From Echinicola sp. 20G (lineage in GTDB: Bacteria > Bacteroidota > Bacteroidia > Cytophagales > Cyclobacteriaceae), in the NCBI RefSeq assembly GCF_015533855.1, contig NZ_AP024154.1, positions 4,780,501-4,844,500 of the forward strand: a stretch of DNA of 64,000 nucleotides. Direction: 5' to 3'. The notes under the pieces are model-generated. The model did not search any database. It saw only the letters and a program-made list of their open reading frames with translations, and was not told the DNA's origin. The translations under genes and the position numbers were made by a program. Each line of letters opens with the position of its first letter. Within the stretch, counting starts at the first letter, position 1. This document shows positions 43,701 to 50,861 of the stretch, piece by piece.

Positions 43701-44019
43701 TAATGTCCTGAAACTTCAAGTTGCCTCTATTAAGATACAGTTTGTTATTGACCATATTGCCAGAAAAATAAATATCCTCCAGGCCATCATTGTTTAAATC
43801 TCCCACTGCAACTCCCCCTCCATTATAAAAATATTGGTAATGAAATATATTGGCTGTTTCAGTTTCTCTCAAATCATTGCTAAAAGCTATTCCACTTTGT
43901 TCTAGAGTCAATAGATGAAACAATTTTTCATCAACCTTTTCCTCTTCCTTTTCTTTGCACCTGGCGAGACCAGTCAAGATCGAAAGAACAAGAATACCCT
44001 TAATAAAACGCTTTAACAT
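40708..44019 (-). CDS. FG-GAP/VCBS repeat and ASPIC/UnbV domain lipoprotein
   Basis: A 1103-aa exported protein. The N-terminus LVLSILTGLARCKEKEEEK looks like a lipoprotein signal with Cys21, although Arg at -1 is unusual. Repeated Ca2+-binding FG-GAP elements such as VAVGDLNNDGLEDIYFSGN, MVDINADGWLDIYVCY, IADFNNDDKPDIFVGNDY and YTDLDNDGDLDLVINN build a beta-propeller in the first half. At about 520-590 an ASPIC/UnbV domain follows (LQVELKGGEVNLNGIGSKVYLYQSG, VKVVWPSSKVQVL), and a second run of FG-GAP repeats fills 650-1000. Proteins of this type sit beside SusCD pairs in many Cytophagales. A binding or scaffold role on the surface is inferred; a terminator separates it from the glycan-binding gene. 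Confidence 0.82.
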   Translation of the reverse strand: MLKRFIKGILVLSILTGLARCKEKEEEKVDEKLFHLLTLEQSGIAFSNDLRETETANIFHYQYFYNGGGVAVGDLNNDGLEDIYFSGNMVNNKLYLNRGNLKFQDITLAANVAGRPRSWTTGVSMVDINADGWLDIYVCYSGDLPEENRKNQLFINQGADKQGIPFFKEEAETYGLAESAYSTSAAFFDFDGDLDLDAVLLNHNPKLFRNLDEISFNHLLNQSEPLFSTKLMENQEGKFVDVSKEMGWDTSPLSYGLGLSIADFNNDDKPDIFVGNDYSAPDYLYIQTEGKGFQNRLKESFGHTSLYSMGSDAADINNDGWVDLISLDMLPESNERQKLLFSPDNYEHFNLFLKVGLHYQYMRNMLQLNNGDGTFSEIGQLAGVSNTDWSWAPLWADFDQDGWKDLFVSNGFVRDFTNLDFIKYRSSFFEGGELSKSGVLDLIKEMPSSEVDNYIFRNNQDLTFKKSGQSWGLDHHSNSNGAAYTDLDNDGDLDLVINNVNQVAFVYENLRNEFPEHHWLQVELKGGEVNLNGIGSKVYLYQSGTQQMLEQMPFRGYQSSVSPVLTFGLLSSEIDSVKVVWPSSKVQVLISLKSNQRVVILEDKAESFSRVKQINDQEWVKSDTEFNHLHRDKLFNDFKRQPLLPYPLSNTGPVMAKADVNNDKVDDVYIGSGLGQPGYIYFGSKNGGYNKGSSMEFSEMVSAVQTNAAFCDIDNDGDQDLFIRNGGYHDFLADDKRLKDQLYINDGKGGFINNSNAVPELYENGKAAVFIDVNEDGFQDIFLGGGAIPGRFPEFYPSRILINDGKESFSDQTDKIGLEIRELGLVSDAVAYDINRDGKEELIVLGEWMAIKVLGTEEGKMVDLSSLYFDRDYKGIWNTLEVGDFDGDGKPELLAGNWGLNSQLKVSEAEPAELIYKDFDGNGAVDPILSLYFEGKMFPYVSRDELLEQISNKRTSYESYASYAQAKVEDIFSSSELSGAKKMEVNTLETMLFELEEGKFIPQNLPVEVQFAPIFSISLIPSTESDKKEIWLGGNLHQSRIKIGNIDANYGLIIRQDETGSYRSRSLKLTGFQIKGDVRSSLWIGEELWVGQFNREVSRYKRK

Positions 44020-44061
44020 TAATGGAGCATTTAATTATAATCTGAAAACCAGTTAATATAA

Positions 44062-44096
44062 AAATTAAAACTCGAAGCGGTAAATACCGCTTCGAG
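44062..44096 (-). terminator. Terminator after the SusC-SusD-SGBP genes
   Basis: CTCGAAGCGG (44071-44080) and CCGCTTCGAG (44087-44096) form a perfect 10-bp stem with a 6-nt loop. On the minus strand the stem is followed by TTTTAATTTTT. It lies between the glycan-binding gene and the FG-GAP gene, so the latter depends on read-through or its own promoter. Confidence 0.88.
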
Positions 44097-44133
44097 AATT
44101 TCAACATAACAAAAACCGCAAGGAATTAAGACC

Positions 44134-45420
44134 TTATTGCGCTGCTCTTACTATTCTGACATTGTCCACTCCCATAACCACAGGCACATCAGAACCGGTA
44201 GTGTTTTGGATGACAATTCTCAATTGTTTCACACCATCAGCCCCACCAGCCAACATATCTCCATAGGTGCCCAATCGTATATTCCCACTCGTCAATTGAC
44301 TGGCGTTTACCGAAATGGTATACCAAGTTCCATCAGTAGTGGTGATAAAATTTACTAAAGGAACACTCACCTGCAGTTCATTACCCTGACTGTCAGGATA
44401 CCACAAATCCATATTGATTCCTTCCAGAGAAGATGTGGTATTCACCGCCATTTCCAGCCTGATATCAAAGTTTCCAATAGGCGCGCTAGGGTTGTATTTA
44501 TCTTCTGGACTTGTAGGAAAAATCTGCTCACCACCCCAATTGGCAAAGTTGATCACCTTGTCATTGTTCCAACCCCAATTGGCTGGAAGTTCTTGCTCAA
44601 TGGCTCCAAAATTTCCTTCAATACCCATTACTCCATTGATTGAAGGCACAATCATATTACCTGAAATCCCCCAACCCCATCCCCATGGCCATTCTAGAGC
44701 TCCGTTGGTATCAAAATCTGCTACCATTCCATTTCCATCATAAATTTGGGTATTTCGATTCACAGCAGAGCCTCCACTTTGGGTGACCATAGAAACACTT
44801 GACCCATCACTGTAATCCACACCATCAGGAACAGTTACCTTAAGAGTGGTTCCAGTACTATTGGTAGAAAAACCTTCTGTAACAAATACATCTTCACCTG
44901 GGAAATATACCGTATCCACAAAATAGAAGTACCTCCCAACAAGGGTCAGTTCATCACCTGGCTTCACATATTGATTGGAAACCCGCAGGATTTGTGGTGC
45001 CGGAGGTAAAGTCTGAAACTGTATCGATGTCTCTCCTCCTTTAGTAACTAGTCTTAAAGTATTCGGCACATTTGGATCAGTAGCGACAGTGGGAACACTA
45101 TCGTTTACTGTTACAATCACATTGCTATTGGTAACATAAGCAGGGTTGACACCCAAAGGATAGTCATTGAGGTAGACTTCCTGTGTAGTACCCAAGTTTT
45201 GTCCCAAAATGGCCAAAGTACTTCCCAATGTCGCATTTACAAATGAGCTATCTGCTGTACTTGGGTCTGTGTTTCTTATCCGTTCAATCATGGGCATCCC
45301 AGTAACTGCATCTTCGTCATCCGTACAGGAAAAGCAAAGCACCATGCCCAGCATCACCAGCAAAGACCAATATTGGCCCCACTGATTGATTATTGTCTTA
45401 TTATTATTCATGATCTGCAT
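44134..45420 (-). CDS. Surface glycan-binding lipoprotein (IPT/TIG domains)
   Basis: A 428-aa SusCD-associated surface glycan-binding protein. After the lipoprotein signal (LCFSC) come two IPT/TIG immunoglobulin-like domains (about 45-135, LGSTLAILGQNLGTTQEVYLN; about 140-225, VKPGDELTLVGRYFYFVDTVYFPG). A C-terminal region of about 200 residues rich in Trp/Gly (EWPWGWGWGISGN, QELPANWGWNNDKVINFANWGGEQ) resembles the xyloglucan-binding domain of SGBP-B and probably forms the carbohydrate platform. Starts at 45420 and 45411 (MNNNKTIIN) are both possible. It is the third gene of the susC-susD-sgbp unit, 26 nt after susD. The glycan cannot be read from sequence. Confidence 0.85.
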   Translation of the reverse strand: MQIMNNNKTIINQWGQYWSLLVMLGMVLCFSCTDDEDAVTGMPMIERIRNTDPSTADSSFVNATLGSTLAILGQNLGTTQEVYLNDYPLGVNPAYVTNSNVIVTVNDSVPTVATDPNVPNTLRLVTKGGETSIQFQTLPPAPQILRVSNQYVKPGDELTLVGRYFYFVDTVYFPGEDVFVTEGFSTNSTGTTLKVTVPDGVDYSDGSSVSMVTQSGGSAVNRNTQIYDGNGMVADFDTNGALEWPWGWGWGISGNMIVPSINGVMGIEGNFGAIEQELPANWGWNNDKVINFANWGGEQIFPTSPEDKYNPSAPIGNFDIRLEMAVNTTSSLEGINMDLWYPDSQGNELQVSVPLVNFITTTDGTWYTISVNASQLTSGNIRLGTYGDMLAGGADGVKQLRIVIQNTTGSDVPVVMGVDNVRIVRAAQ

Positions 45421-45446
45421 CTTTAAAGCTTAATTTAGGTTTACCG

Positions 45447-47111
45447 TTACTCTTGTCCACTGAAATCATATGGAACCGGTGGTTTTCTCAGGTTTGGTGC
45501 CTTTGAAAGTTCTACAGATGGAATCGGTAAGTTGAAATTACTTCCATTGACATCAAAGAACCTTGGAGAGGTATCACTATCTGGAATTTCGATTTCCCAC
45601 ATATTAGGATCCGGGATTTGGTCAGGGTATATCCTGAAAGTCCCTCTGTCTTGTCCACTTAACATTTGGTAGGCAAGCTGTGGATTATAATAGTGTAAAC
45701 GAGTGAACTCATACCATGCCTGCCCTTCCATCGCAAACTCTACAATTCTCTCGAAAAAGATATCTTCCCAAGTAACTGATGTTTTGGTCGGCACACCGGC
45801 TCTCTCCCTGACCATATTATAGTAGGTCAAGGCTTCACCTGGATTACTATCCAAAATCGCCTCCGCATAAACCAAATAAACATCTGACAATCTTAAGATA
45901 TAAGTATTGATTTCTGTTCCCTGTTGAATCACCTTGCCATCGTTATCCTCGGGTCTTCCCACCACATATTTCTTCACCCAAGCACGATTTCCATAACTTC
46001 TTCCTCCATCGTCATTGGGTGAAGGTACGCGCAATTCTTGGGCAGAACCACCAGCAGGCACCTGAGTGATATAATTGTAATGATCTCCAGGAAACATAAA
46101 TGTAGCTTTTCTTCTTTCATCAAATACCCAATCATCGTACAATTCAAGCATCCATTTCGATCCTCCTATATCTCCTCCCCAGCCATCTCCAAAGCCGGTT
46201 ATTTCAGAACCAAAGGCCAAGAAAGCCTGTACTGAGTTTTGTGCTCCCCAAGCATTAAGGTTCGGAGCATTGTAAGTCCATTGCAGGGCGGCCAAAGTTT
46301 CAGCATTGTTGTTATTGGCTGTCTTGAAGAGATCTTCATAATTATCCATCAACTCAGCTCCGCTGTTGTCAATAACCCTTTTGGCAAAGTAAGCAGCACT
46401 ATCCAAATCATTTTGAGCCCTACTTCCAGAAACCCCAGCGCGGGTCAAATACATCTTGGCCAGCATCCCTTCAGCACTCCATTTATTGAGCCTACCTTCC
46501 TGCACAGAAGTTTCAGGAAGATTTTCAACTGCAAAGCGGAAATCTTTGATAATAAATTCCCAAACAGACTCTACAGTATTTCGCGCGATGGTGGTGTCCT
46601 GAAGCAATGTGGTATTATTGGTGATAATTGGTACAGGACCCCAGTTTTGAACCAGGTAAGCATAGGCTAGACCACGCATGAACCTTCCCTCTGCAATTCC
46701 ATGATTTCTAATGCGATCAGTTACATTTTCTCCACTGAAAGTTCTGATATTATTGATCAAAGTATTGGATTGTCCCACCACATTATAGAAAGCCCTCCAT
46801 GATGCTCCATTTTCAGGTGTTTCCCCTGTGGTATTAAACCGTACATTTTCTAATTGATAAGAACCGGTAGTGAGGATTCCTCCACGAGCATCTCCAATAC
46901 CATGTGATGCTTTATCGTTATAGGAAAACCAGACGATATTGTACAATGGAGCAGTACCGGCCAACACCTGTTCATCATTCTGATAGAAGTTCGCGTCCAC
47001 TATCGCATCCAAAGGAGGTCGATCCAAAAACTCATCTCCACAGCCCCAAAGCAGCACCATTAGACCTGCAGCCCCCAAAAGCACCTTGCTATATTTGATA
47101 TATTTTTTCAT
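45447..47111 (-). CDS. RagB/SusD-family nutrient-binding lipoprotein
   Basis: The 554-aa partner lid of the SusC transporter, which captures glycans at the cell surface. The lipoprotein signal ends LLWGCGDEF (Cys24), followed by LDRPPLDAIVDANFYQNDEQ, the standard SusD opening. TPR-type helices (WSAEGMLAKMYLTRAGV, YAKRVI-like stretch) and the C-terminal YGNRAWVKKYVVGRPEDNDG and YAEAILDSNPGEALTYYNMVRERAGVP are typical. Length is normal. It lies 19 nt after susC in the same operon. The assignment to family is secure; the ligand is unknown. Confidence 0.94.
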   Translation of the reverse strand: MKKYIKYSKVLLGAAGLMVLLWGCGDEFLDRPPLDAIVDANFYQNDEQVLAGTAPLYNIVWFSYNDKASHGIGDARGGILTTGSYQLENVRFNTTGETPENGASWRAFYNVVGQSNTLINNIRTFSGENVTDRIRNHGIAEGRFMRGLAYAYLVQNWGPVPIITNNTTLLQDTTIARNTVESVWEFIIKDFRFAVENLPETSVQEGRLNKWSAEGMLAKMYLTRAGVSGSRAQNDLDSAAYFAKRVIDNSGAELMDNYEDLFKTANNNNAETLAALQWTYNAPNLNAWGAQNSVQAFLAFGSEITGFGDGWGGDIGGSKWMLELYDDWVFDERRKATFMFPGDHYNYITQVPAGGSAQELRVPSPNDDGGRSYGNRAWVKKYVVGRPEDNDGKVIQQGTEINTYILRLSDVYLVYAEAILDSNPGEALTYYNMVRERAGVPTKTSVTWEDIFFERIVEFAMEGQAWYEFTRLHYYNPQLAYQMLSGQDRGTFRIYPDQIPDPNMWEIEIPDSDTSPRFFDVNGSNFNLPIPSVELSKAPNLRKPPVPYDFSGQE

Positions 47112-47130
47112 AATCTTTCTCTTTTAAATT

Positions 47131-50100
47131 TTAGAAGTCGATACCAAGACTAAAGGTGTACAGCCTGGTGGAAGGATACCTACCATAATCCACCCCTATC
47201 AGCTGATTCGCTGCCTCCACGTTGTTTCCTACATAAGCTCCCACTTCCGGATCAAAGCCCTTGTAACTGGTAAAGGTCGCCAAGTTTTGAACCCCAAAGG
47301 ACAAGCGTGCTCCTCGCAAAACATTCTGGTTGCCCAAGATTTCTGTAGGAAACTCATAGCTCAACTGTACATTCTTGATACGTAGATAAGAGCCGTCTTC
47401 TACAAAGCGATCACTAATCCTATTACCATTGCCATTGGGGTCAGTTGCAGTGATCCTTGGAATATTGGTATCTGGATTGCTTAAGAAAGGATTTCCATTA
47501 TCATCCAATTCCACCTTGGCATAATCAAAAGTTTCCTGAAGCAAATTCCTTCCTAAGTTGATATTATTAGGGTTGGTATTATTGAATCTGGCATAATTAT
47601 AAACATCCACTCCCAAAGCCCCTGTCAGTAAGATATCCAACTTGAAGCCTTTGTAATCAAAAGTCTGTGTGGATCCAAAGGTGAATTTGGGCCAAGGGTT
47701 GCCAATAAAGGTTTGATCCCGCTCATCTATAATATTATCCCCATTCAAATCCTGGTACTTGATATCTCCTACCCAGATGTTATCTTCATTGATGGGTAAG
47801 CGTTGGCCATTGTTATCTGCTGGAATGGCGCTTCCCTCAATCTCTTCAACTGACTGGAAAATACCATCATACTTATAACCATAAAACAACCAAGGTGCTG
47901 AACCTATCACTGCCCTTTGGGTGAAGTCATTCATATACCAAGCTGTCCTGTCAATAAAAGCTGACTCTGAATAAAACTTGGTCACTTGGGTTTTGAAGCC
48001 TGAAAAGTTAAAATTAGAGGTCCACCTGAAAGTACTTGATCGATTGTCGATGTTAATGGTATTAATGGTAAAGGCATAACCTGTATTTTCCAATGCACCA
48101 ATATTCACGGTCGGTGTACCAATATTACCTTCTCCTTCCGTTCCCATGTACCAAGGAAGCGGGTTAGGCAAGAGCAGGTTATCGGTAATTTTCTTATAAA
48201 CATCACCTTCTATTTGAACCCGGTTATCGAATAAGTTAAGGTTAAACCCAGCATTGTAGGTCAAAGTCTCTTCCCAAGCTAACTCTGGGTTTCCATACCT
48301 GGTCACCAAAAAACCTCCACCCCAAGGAGTAGGAATACTTGGCGAACTCAATGGTGCATAGATGGCATTGGCACTACCTTGATTACCTGTCAATCCCGTT
48401 TCCAGCCTGATTTTAAGTTCATCGATATGCTCTGAACCTTTCATAAAGTCCTCCTCAGAAACTCTCCATGCCGCGGACACAGAAGGGAAATAACCCCATC
48501 GGTTTTCCGGCCCAAAATTAGCGGATCCATCAGCCCTCAAAGCGGCTAGAACAATGTACCTGTCATTGTAGGTATAGTTGATTCTTCCCAGATAGGACTC
48601 CATTGCCCATTGGTTTTTGTTTCCAGTGTTGGTGGCTCCTTGTGATGAACCCAAACCCAACACGGGAAGATCATTGGAGGTAAAGTTCTGTCTGGCTCCT
48701 TCCAGCGCTTCCCAATTAGATTCTTGCGCTTCATGGGTAAACATTACAGTAAAATTATGCTTGTCCAACTGCTTGGTGTAAGTTAAGGTTTGCGCCCAGT
48801 TCCAATAAAAACTGTTTTCAGCCCGACTTGTCAAAGAGTTAACATCGTTTCTTACAGAACCTAACATATAAGTTGGCGTCCAATAATGCCCATTTAGGTA
48901 GCTAATGTTTCCATTGATCTGAGTGGTAAACTTCAGCCCTTCGATAATATCAATGTCCAGGTTCAATCCCCCCAAAGCTCCTCTTCTTTTCAGTTTTCTA
49001 TCCAGTAAACTAGCTAGTGCAATTGGGTTGGGTGGTGTAAATTGCAGACTACTACCGTTTACAGCGTCTGCTCCACCCCAACTTCCATCAGGATTGGTTA
49101 CGGGAATATTAGGCGCCATCTGAATGGCATTATTGATGATATCGCTACTGCCTGTTGCCAGCTGTTCATTGGTTTCATTCAAGGCTAAATTCAGCCCTAT
49201 CTTTAACCACTTTCTAGCTTGGTTATCCAAATTCAACCTTAATGAATACCTTTCAAATCCAGAGCCTATCGCCACACCTTCCTGATCAAAATACTCTCCT
49301 GAAAGATAGTATCGGGTATTGTCTGCCCCACCGTTGAGACTAAGGGAATGCTTGTTCAAAGCAGCTGTCTTGAATAATTCCTCCTGCCAATTGGTTCCCT
49401 CTCCCAAAAGAGAAGGGTCCAAAAATGCCGCAGGTGGGTCTCCTCCAGTCAGGTCTCTTATTGTATTGACCATCTCGGCATATTGCTGAAGGTTCATTAC
49501 AGGCAGCGCATCAGGTTTATCCTGTAAGCTGTAGAGATAGGTATAATTGACTTTTACATCTCCGCTTTTGCCCCTTTTAGTTGTGATAAGCACTACTCCG
49601 TTCGTTGCGCGGGAACCGTAAATAGCAGTGGCTGAAGGACCCTGAAGTATCTCCATGGATTCAATATCACTTGGATTCAAGCCAGCCAAAGGATTAGTGC
49701 TGGAGGTATTGCCATATGAAATGGTATTAGGCTGAATTTGCACGCCATCAATGACATATAGCGGCTCATTGGTTCCCCCTATAGAATTGATCCCTCTGAT
49801 ATTGACAGAAATCCCTCCACCAGGAGCACCTGTGTTTTGGGTAACATATACTCCAGCAGCTCTTCCCTGAAGTGCTTGCTCTACAGTAGTATTCACTGTT
49901 CGCTCTATGTCTTCAGAACTCACCGTAACGTGGGCACTGGTCATATCTGACTTTTTCATGGTACCATAACCCACTACCACAAATTCCTCCAAAGAAGAAA
50001 TATCTTCTTTGAGGACTACATTGATTTGGGTTTGGTTTCCTACCAAAATTTCCTGCATCTGATAACCAAGGGATCGGAATACCAAAATATCTTCGGAAGT

Positions 50101-50289
50101 AGCTGGAATACTAAAATTCCCTTCCAAATCTGTTGTTACTCCAGTACTTGTTCCTTTGATCAGTATGCTGACACCGGGGATTCCTTCACCCTCAGAGGAT
50201 GAACTTACCTTCCCGGTTACTGTAACTTGGGCATGTGTGATTCCTATTACCATAAATAATAGGAGCCCTAGCAGTAAGCATTTTTTCAT
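47131..50289 (-). CDS. SusC/RagA-family TonB-linked outer-membrane transporter
   Basis: A 1052-aa SusC-type importer. Signal peptide (GITHAQ), carboxypeptidase-regulatory-like domain (about 22-105, VTGKVSSSSEGEGIPGVSILIKGTSTGVTTDLEGNF), a TonB-box-like stretch (LEEFVVVGYGTMKKSD), plug (ALQGRAAGVYVTQNTGAPGGGISVNIRGINSIGGTNEPLYVIDG) and a barrel containing QTFDYKGFKLDILLTGALG, ending in the aromatic TFSLGIDF. This is the standard SusC plan. It is the first gene of the susC-susD-sgbp unit, preceded by a 300-nt leader that contains a hairpin and a possible 60-codon gene, with the hybrid sensor gene beyond. Confidence 0.95.
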   Translation of the reverse strand: MKKCLLLGLLLFMVIGITHAQVTVTGKVSSSSEGEGIPGVSILIKGTSTGVTTDLEGNFSIPATSEDILVFRSLGYQMQEILVGNQTQINVVLKEDISSLEEFVVVGYGTMKKSDMTSAHVTVSSEDIERTVNTTVEQALQGRAAGVYVTQNTGAPGGGISVNIRGINSIGGTNEPLYVIDGVQIQPNTISYGNTSSTNPLAGLNPSDIESMEILQGPSATAIYGSRATNGVVLITTKRGKSGDVKVNYTYLYSLQDKPDALPVMNLQQYAEMVNTIRDLTGGDPPAAFLDPSLLGEGTNWQEELFKTAALNKHSLSLNGGADNTRYYLSGEYFDQEGVAIGSGFERYSLRLNLDNQARKWLKIGLNLALNETNEQLATGSSDIINNAIQMAPNIPVTNPDGSWGGADAVNGSSLQFTPPNPIALASLLDRKLKRRGALGGLNLDIDIIEGLKFTTQINGNISYLNGHYWTPTYMLGSVRNDVNSLTSRAENSFYWNWAQTLTYTKQLDKHNFTVMFTHEAQESNWEALEGARQNFTSNDLPVLGLGSSQGATNTGNKNQWAMESYLGRINYTYNDRYIVLAALRADGSANFGPENRWGYFPSVSAAWRVSEEDFMKGSEHIDELKIRLETGLTGNQGSANAIYAPLSSPSIPTPWGGGFLVTRYGNPELAWEETLTYNAGFNLNLFDNRVQIEGDVYKKITDNLLLPNPLPWYMGTEGEGNIGTPTVNIGALENTGYAFTINTINIDNRSSTFRWTSNFNFSGFKTQVTKFYSESAFIDRTAWYMNDFTQRAVIGSAPWLFYGYKYDGIFQSVEEIEGSAIPADNNGQRLPINEDNIWVGDIKYQDLNGDNIIDERDQTFIGNPWPKFTFGSTQTFDYKGFKLDILLTGALGVDVYNYARFNNTNPNNINLGRNLLQETFDYAKVELDDNGNPFLSNPDTNIPRITATDPNGNGNRISDRFVEDGSYLRIKNVQLSYEFPTEILGNQNVLRGARLSFGVQNLATFTSYKGFDPEVGAYVGNNVEAANQLIGVDYGRYPSTRLYTFSLGIDF

Positions 50290-50333
50290 AGTTATTAGGT
50301 TTATTGATTAGGTTATTTATTATTTGATGAAGA

Positions 50334-50365
50334 AGCTTTTCCGATCCTTCTGGATCAGAAAAGCT
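50334..50365. repeat. Hairpin in the leader of susC
   Basis: AGCTTTTCCGATCC (50334-50347) pairs with GGATCAGAAAAGCT (50352-50365) with a single mismatch and a 4-nt loop. On the minus strand no T-run follows, so it is not a good terminator; it may be a leader structure of the susC mRNA or the end of the short upstream gene. Confidence 0.55.
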
Positions 50366-50377
50366 CTCTACAATAGG

Positions 50378-50560
50378 TTAATAGGTATTTATATTCTTTA
50401 CCAAAACCATTACTGGGTCGGACATTCCAAATAATTCATGGAAGCCTTTCTCCACCCATTTATAGGCCGAATGGCATGACAAAAGAATCAGATAGTTCAG
50501 TGTAGATACAAAGGCTAAGATTTTGGCCTTATTGTAGAAAGGTTTTTCCGTATAAATCAT
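50378..50560 (-). CDS. Possible 60-aa small protein upstream of susC
   Basis: An ATG-started frame of 60 codons that ends 13 nt before the leader hairpin. The product has a hydrophobic stretch, ILAFVSTLNYLILLSCHSA, and a short C-terminal part, and resembles no family I know. It may be a small membrane peptide or chance. Coding is uncertain; position between hairpin and promoter region of susC is the only other support. Confidence 0.25.
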   Translation of the reverse strand: MIYTEKPFYNKAKILAFVSTLNYLILLSCHSAYKWVEKGFHELFGMSDPVMVLVKNINTY

Positions 50561-50861
50561 AATGGGTTTAGGTTAATTATCTTACCTAATGTATGATTAA
50601 TTAAAAAGACCAAGGGTAATAAAATGTTTACTTGTAGGGGTCCAAATGTTAATCACACCATTCATTATAAAATCAGCAATTAAAAGAGGTTATTTTAAAA
50701 AATCCACATATTAAAATTTCAAAAAGCTACTTTTATTGCAACATCTCCTAAAAACAAGTCCTTAACTGATTGCCTAAAACTGAGATTAAAATCATCAAAA
50801 TAGCTTAAAAAACTATAATGGTTATCTATTTGGCTTTCAAATCAGGATCAATTCACTAAGC
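50561..50861. other. Regulatory spacer between the hybrid sensor gene and susC unit
   Basis: About 300 nt of AT-rich DNA. TTAGGT (50568-50573) and ACCTAA (50584-50589) form a 6-bp dyad. On the minus strand TACCCTTG (50618-50611) is one mismatch from the -7 consensus and TTG at 50645-50643 lies upstream, but the 24-nt gap is longer than usual. No known hybrid-sensor binding site was recognised. Confidence 0.35.

Noticed and set aside
50568..50589. TTAGGT/ACCTAA dyad as the hybrid-sensor binding site
   Set aside because: Only 6 bp, and it would lie downstream of the best promoter candidate for susC, where an activator site is not expected.
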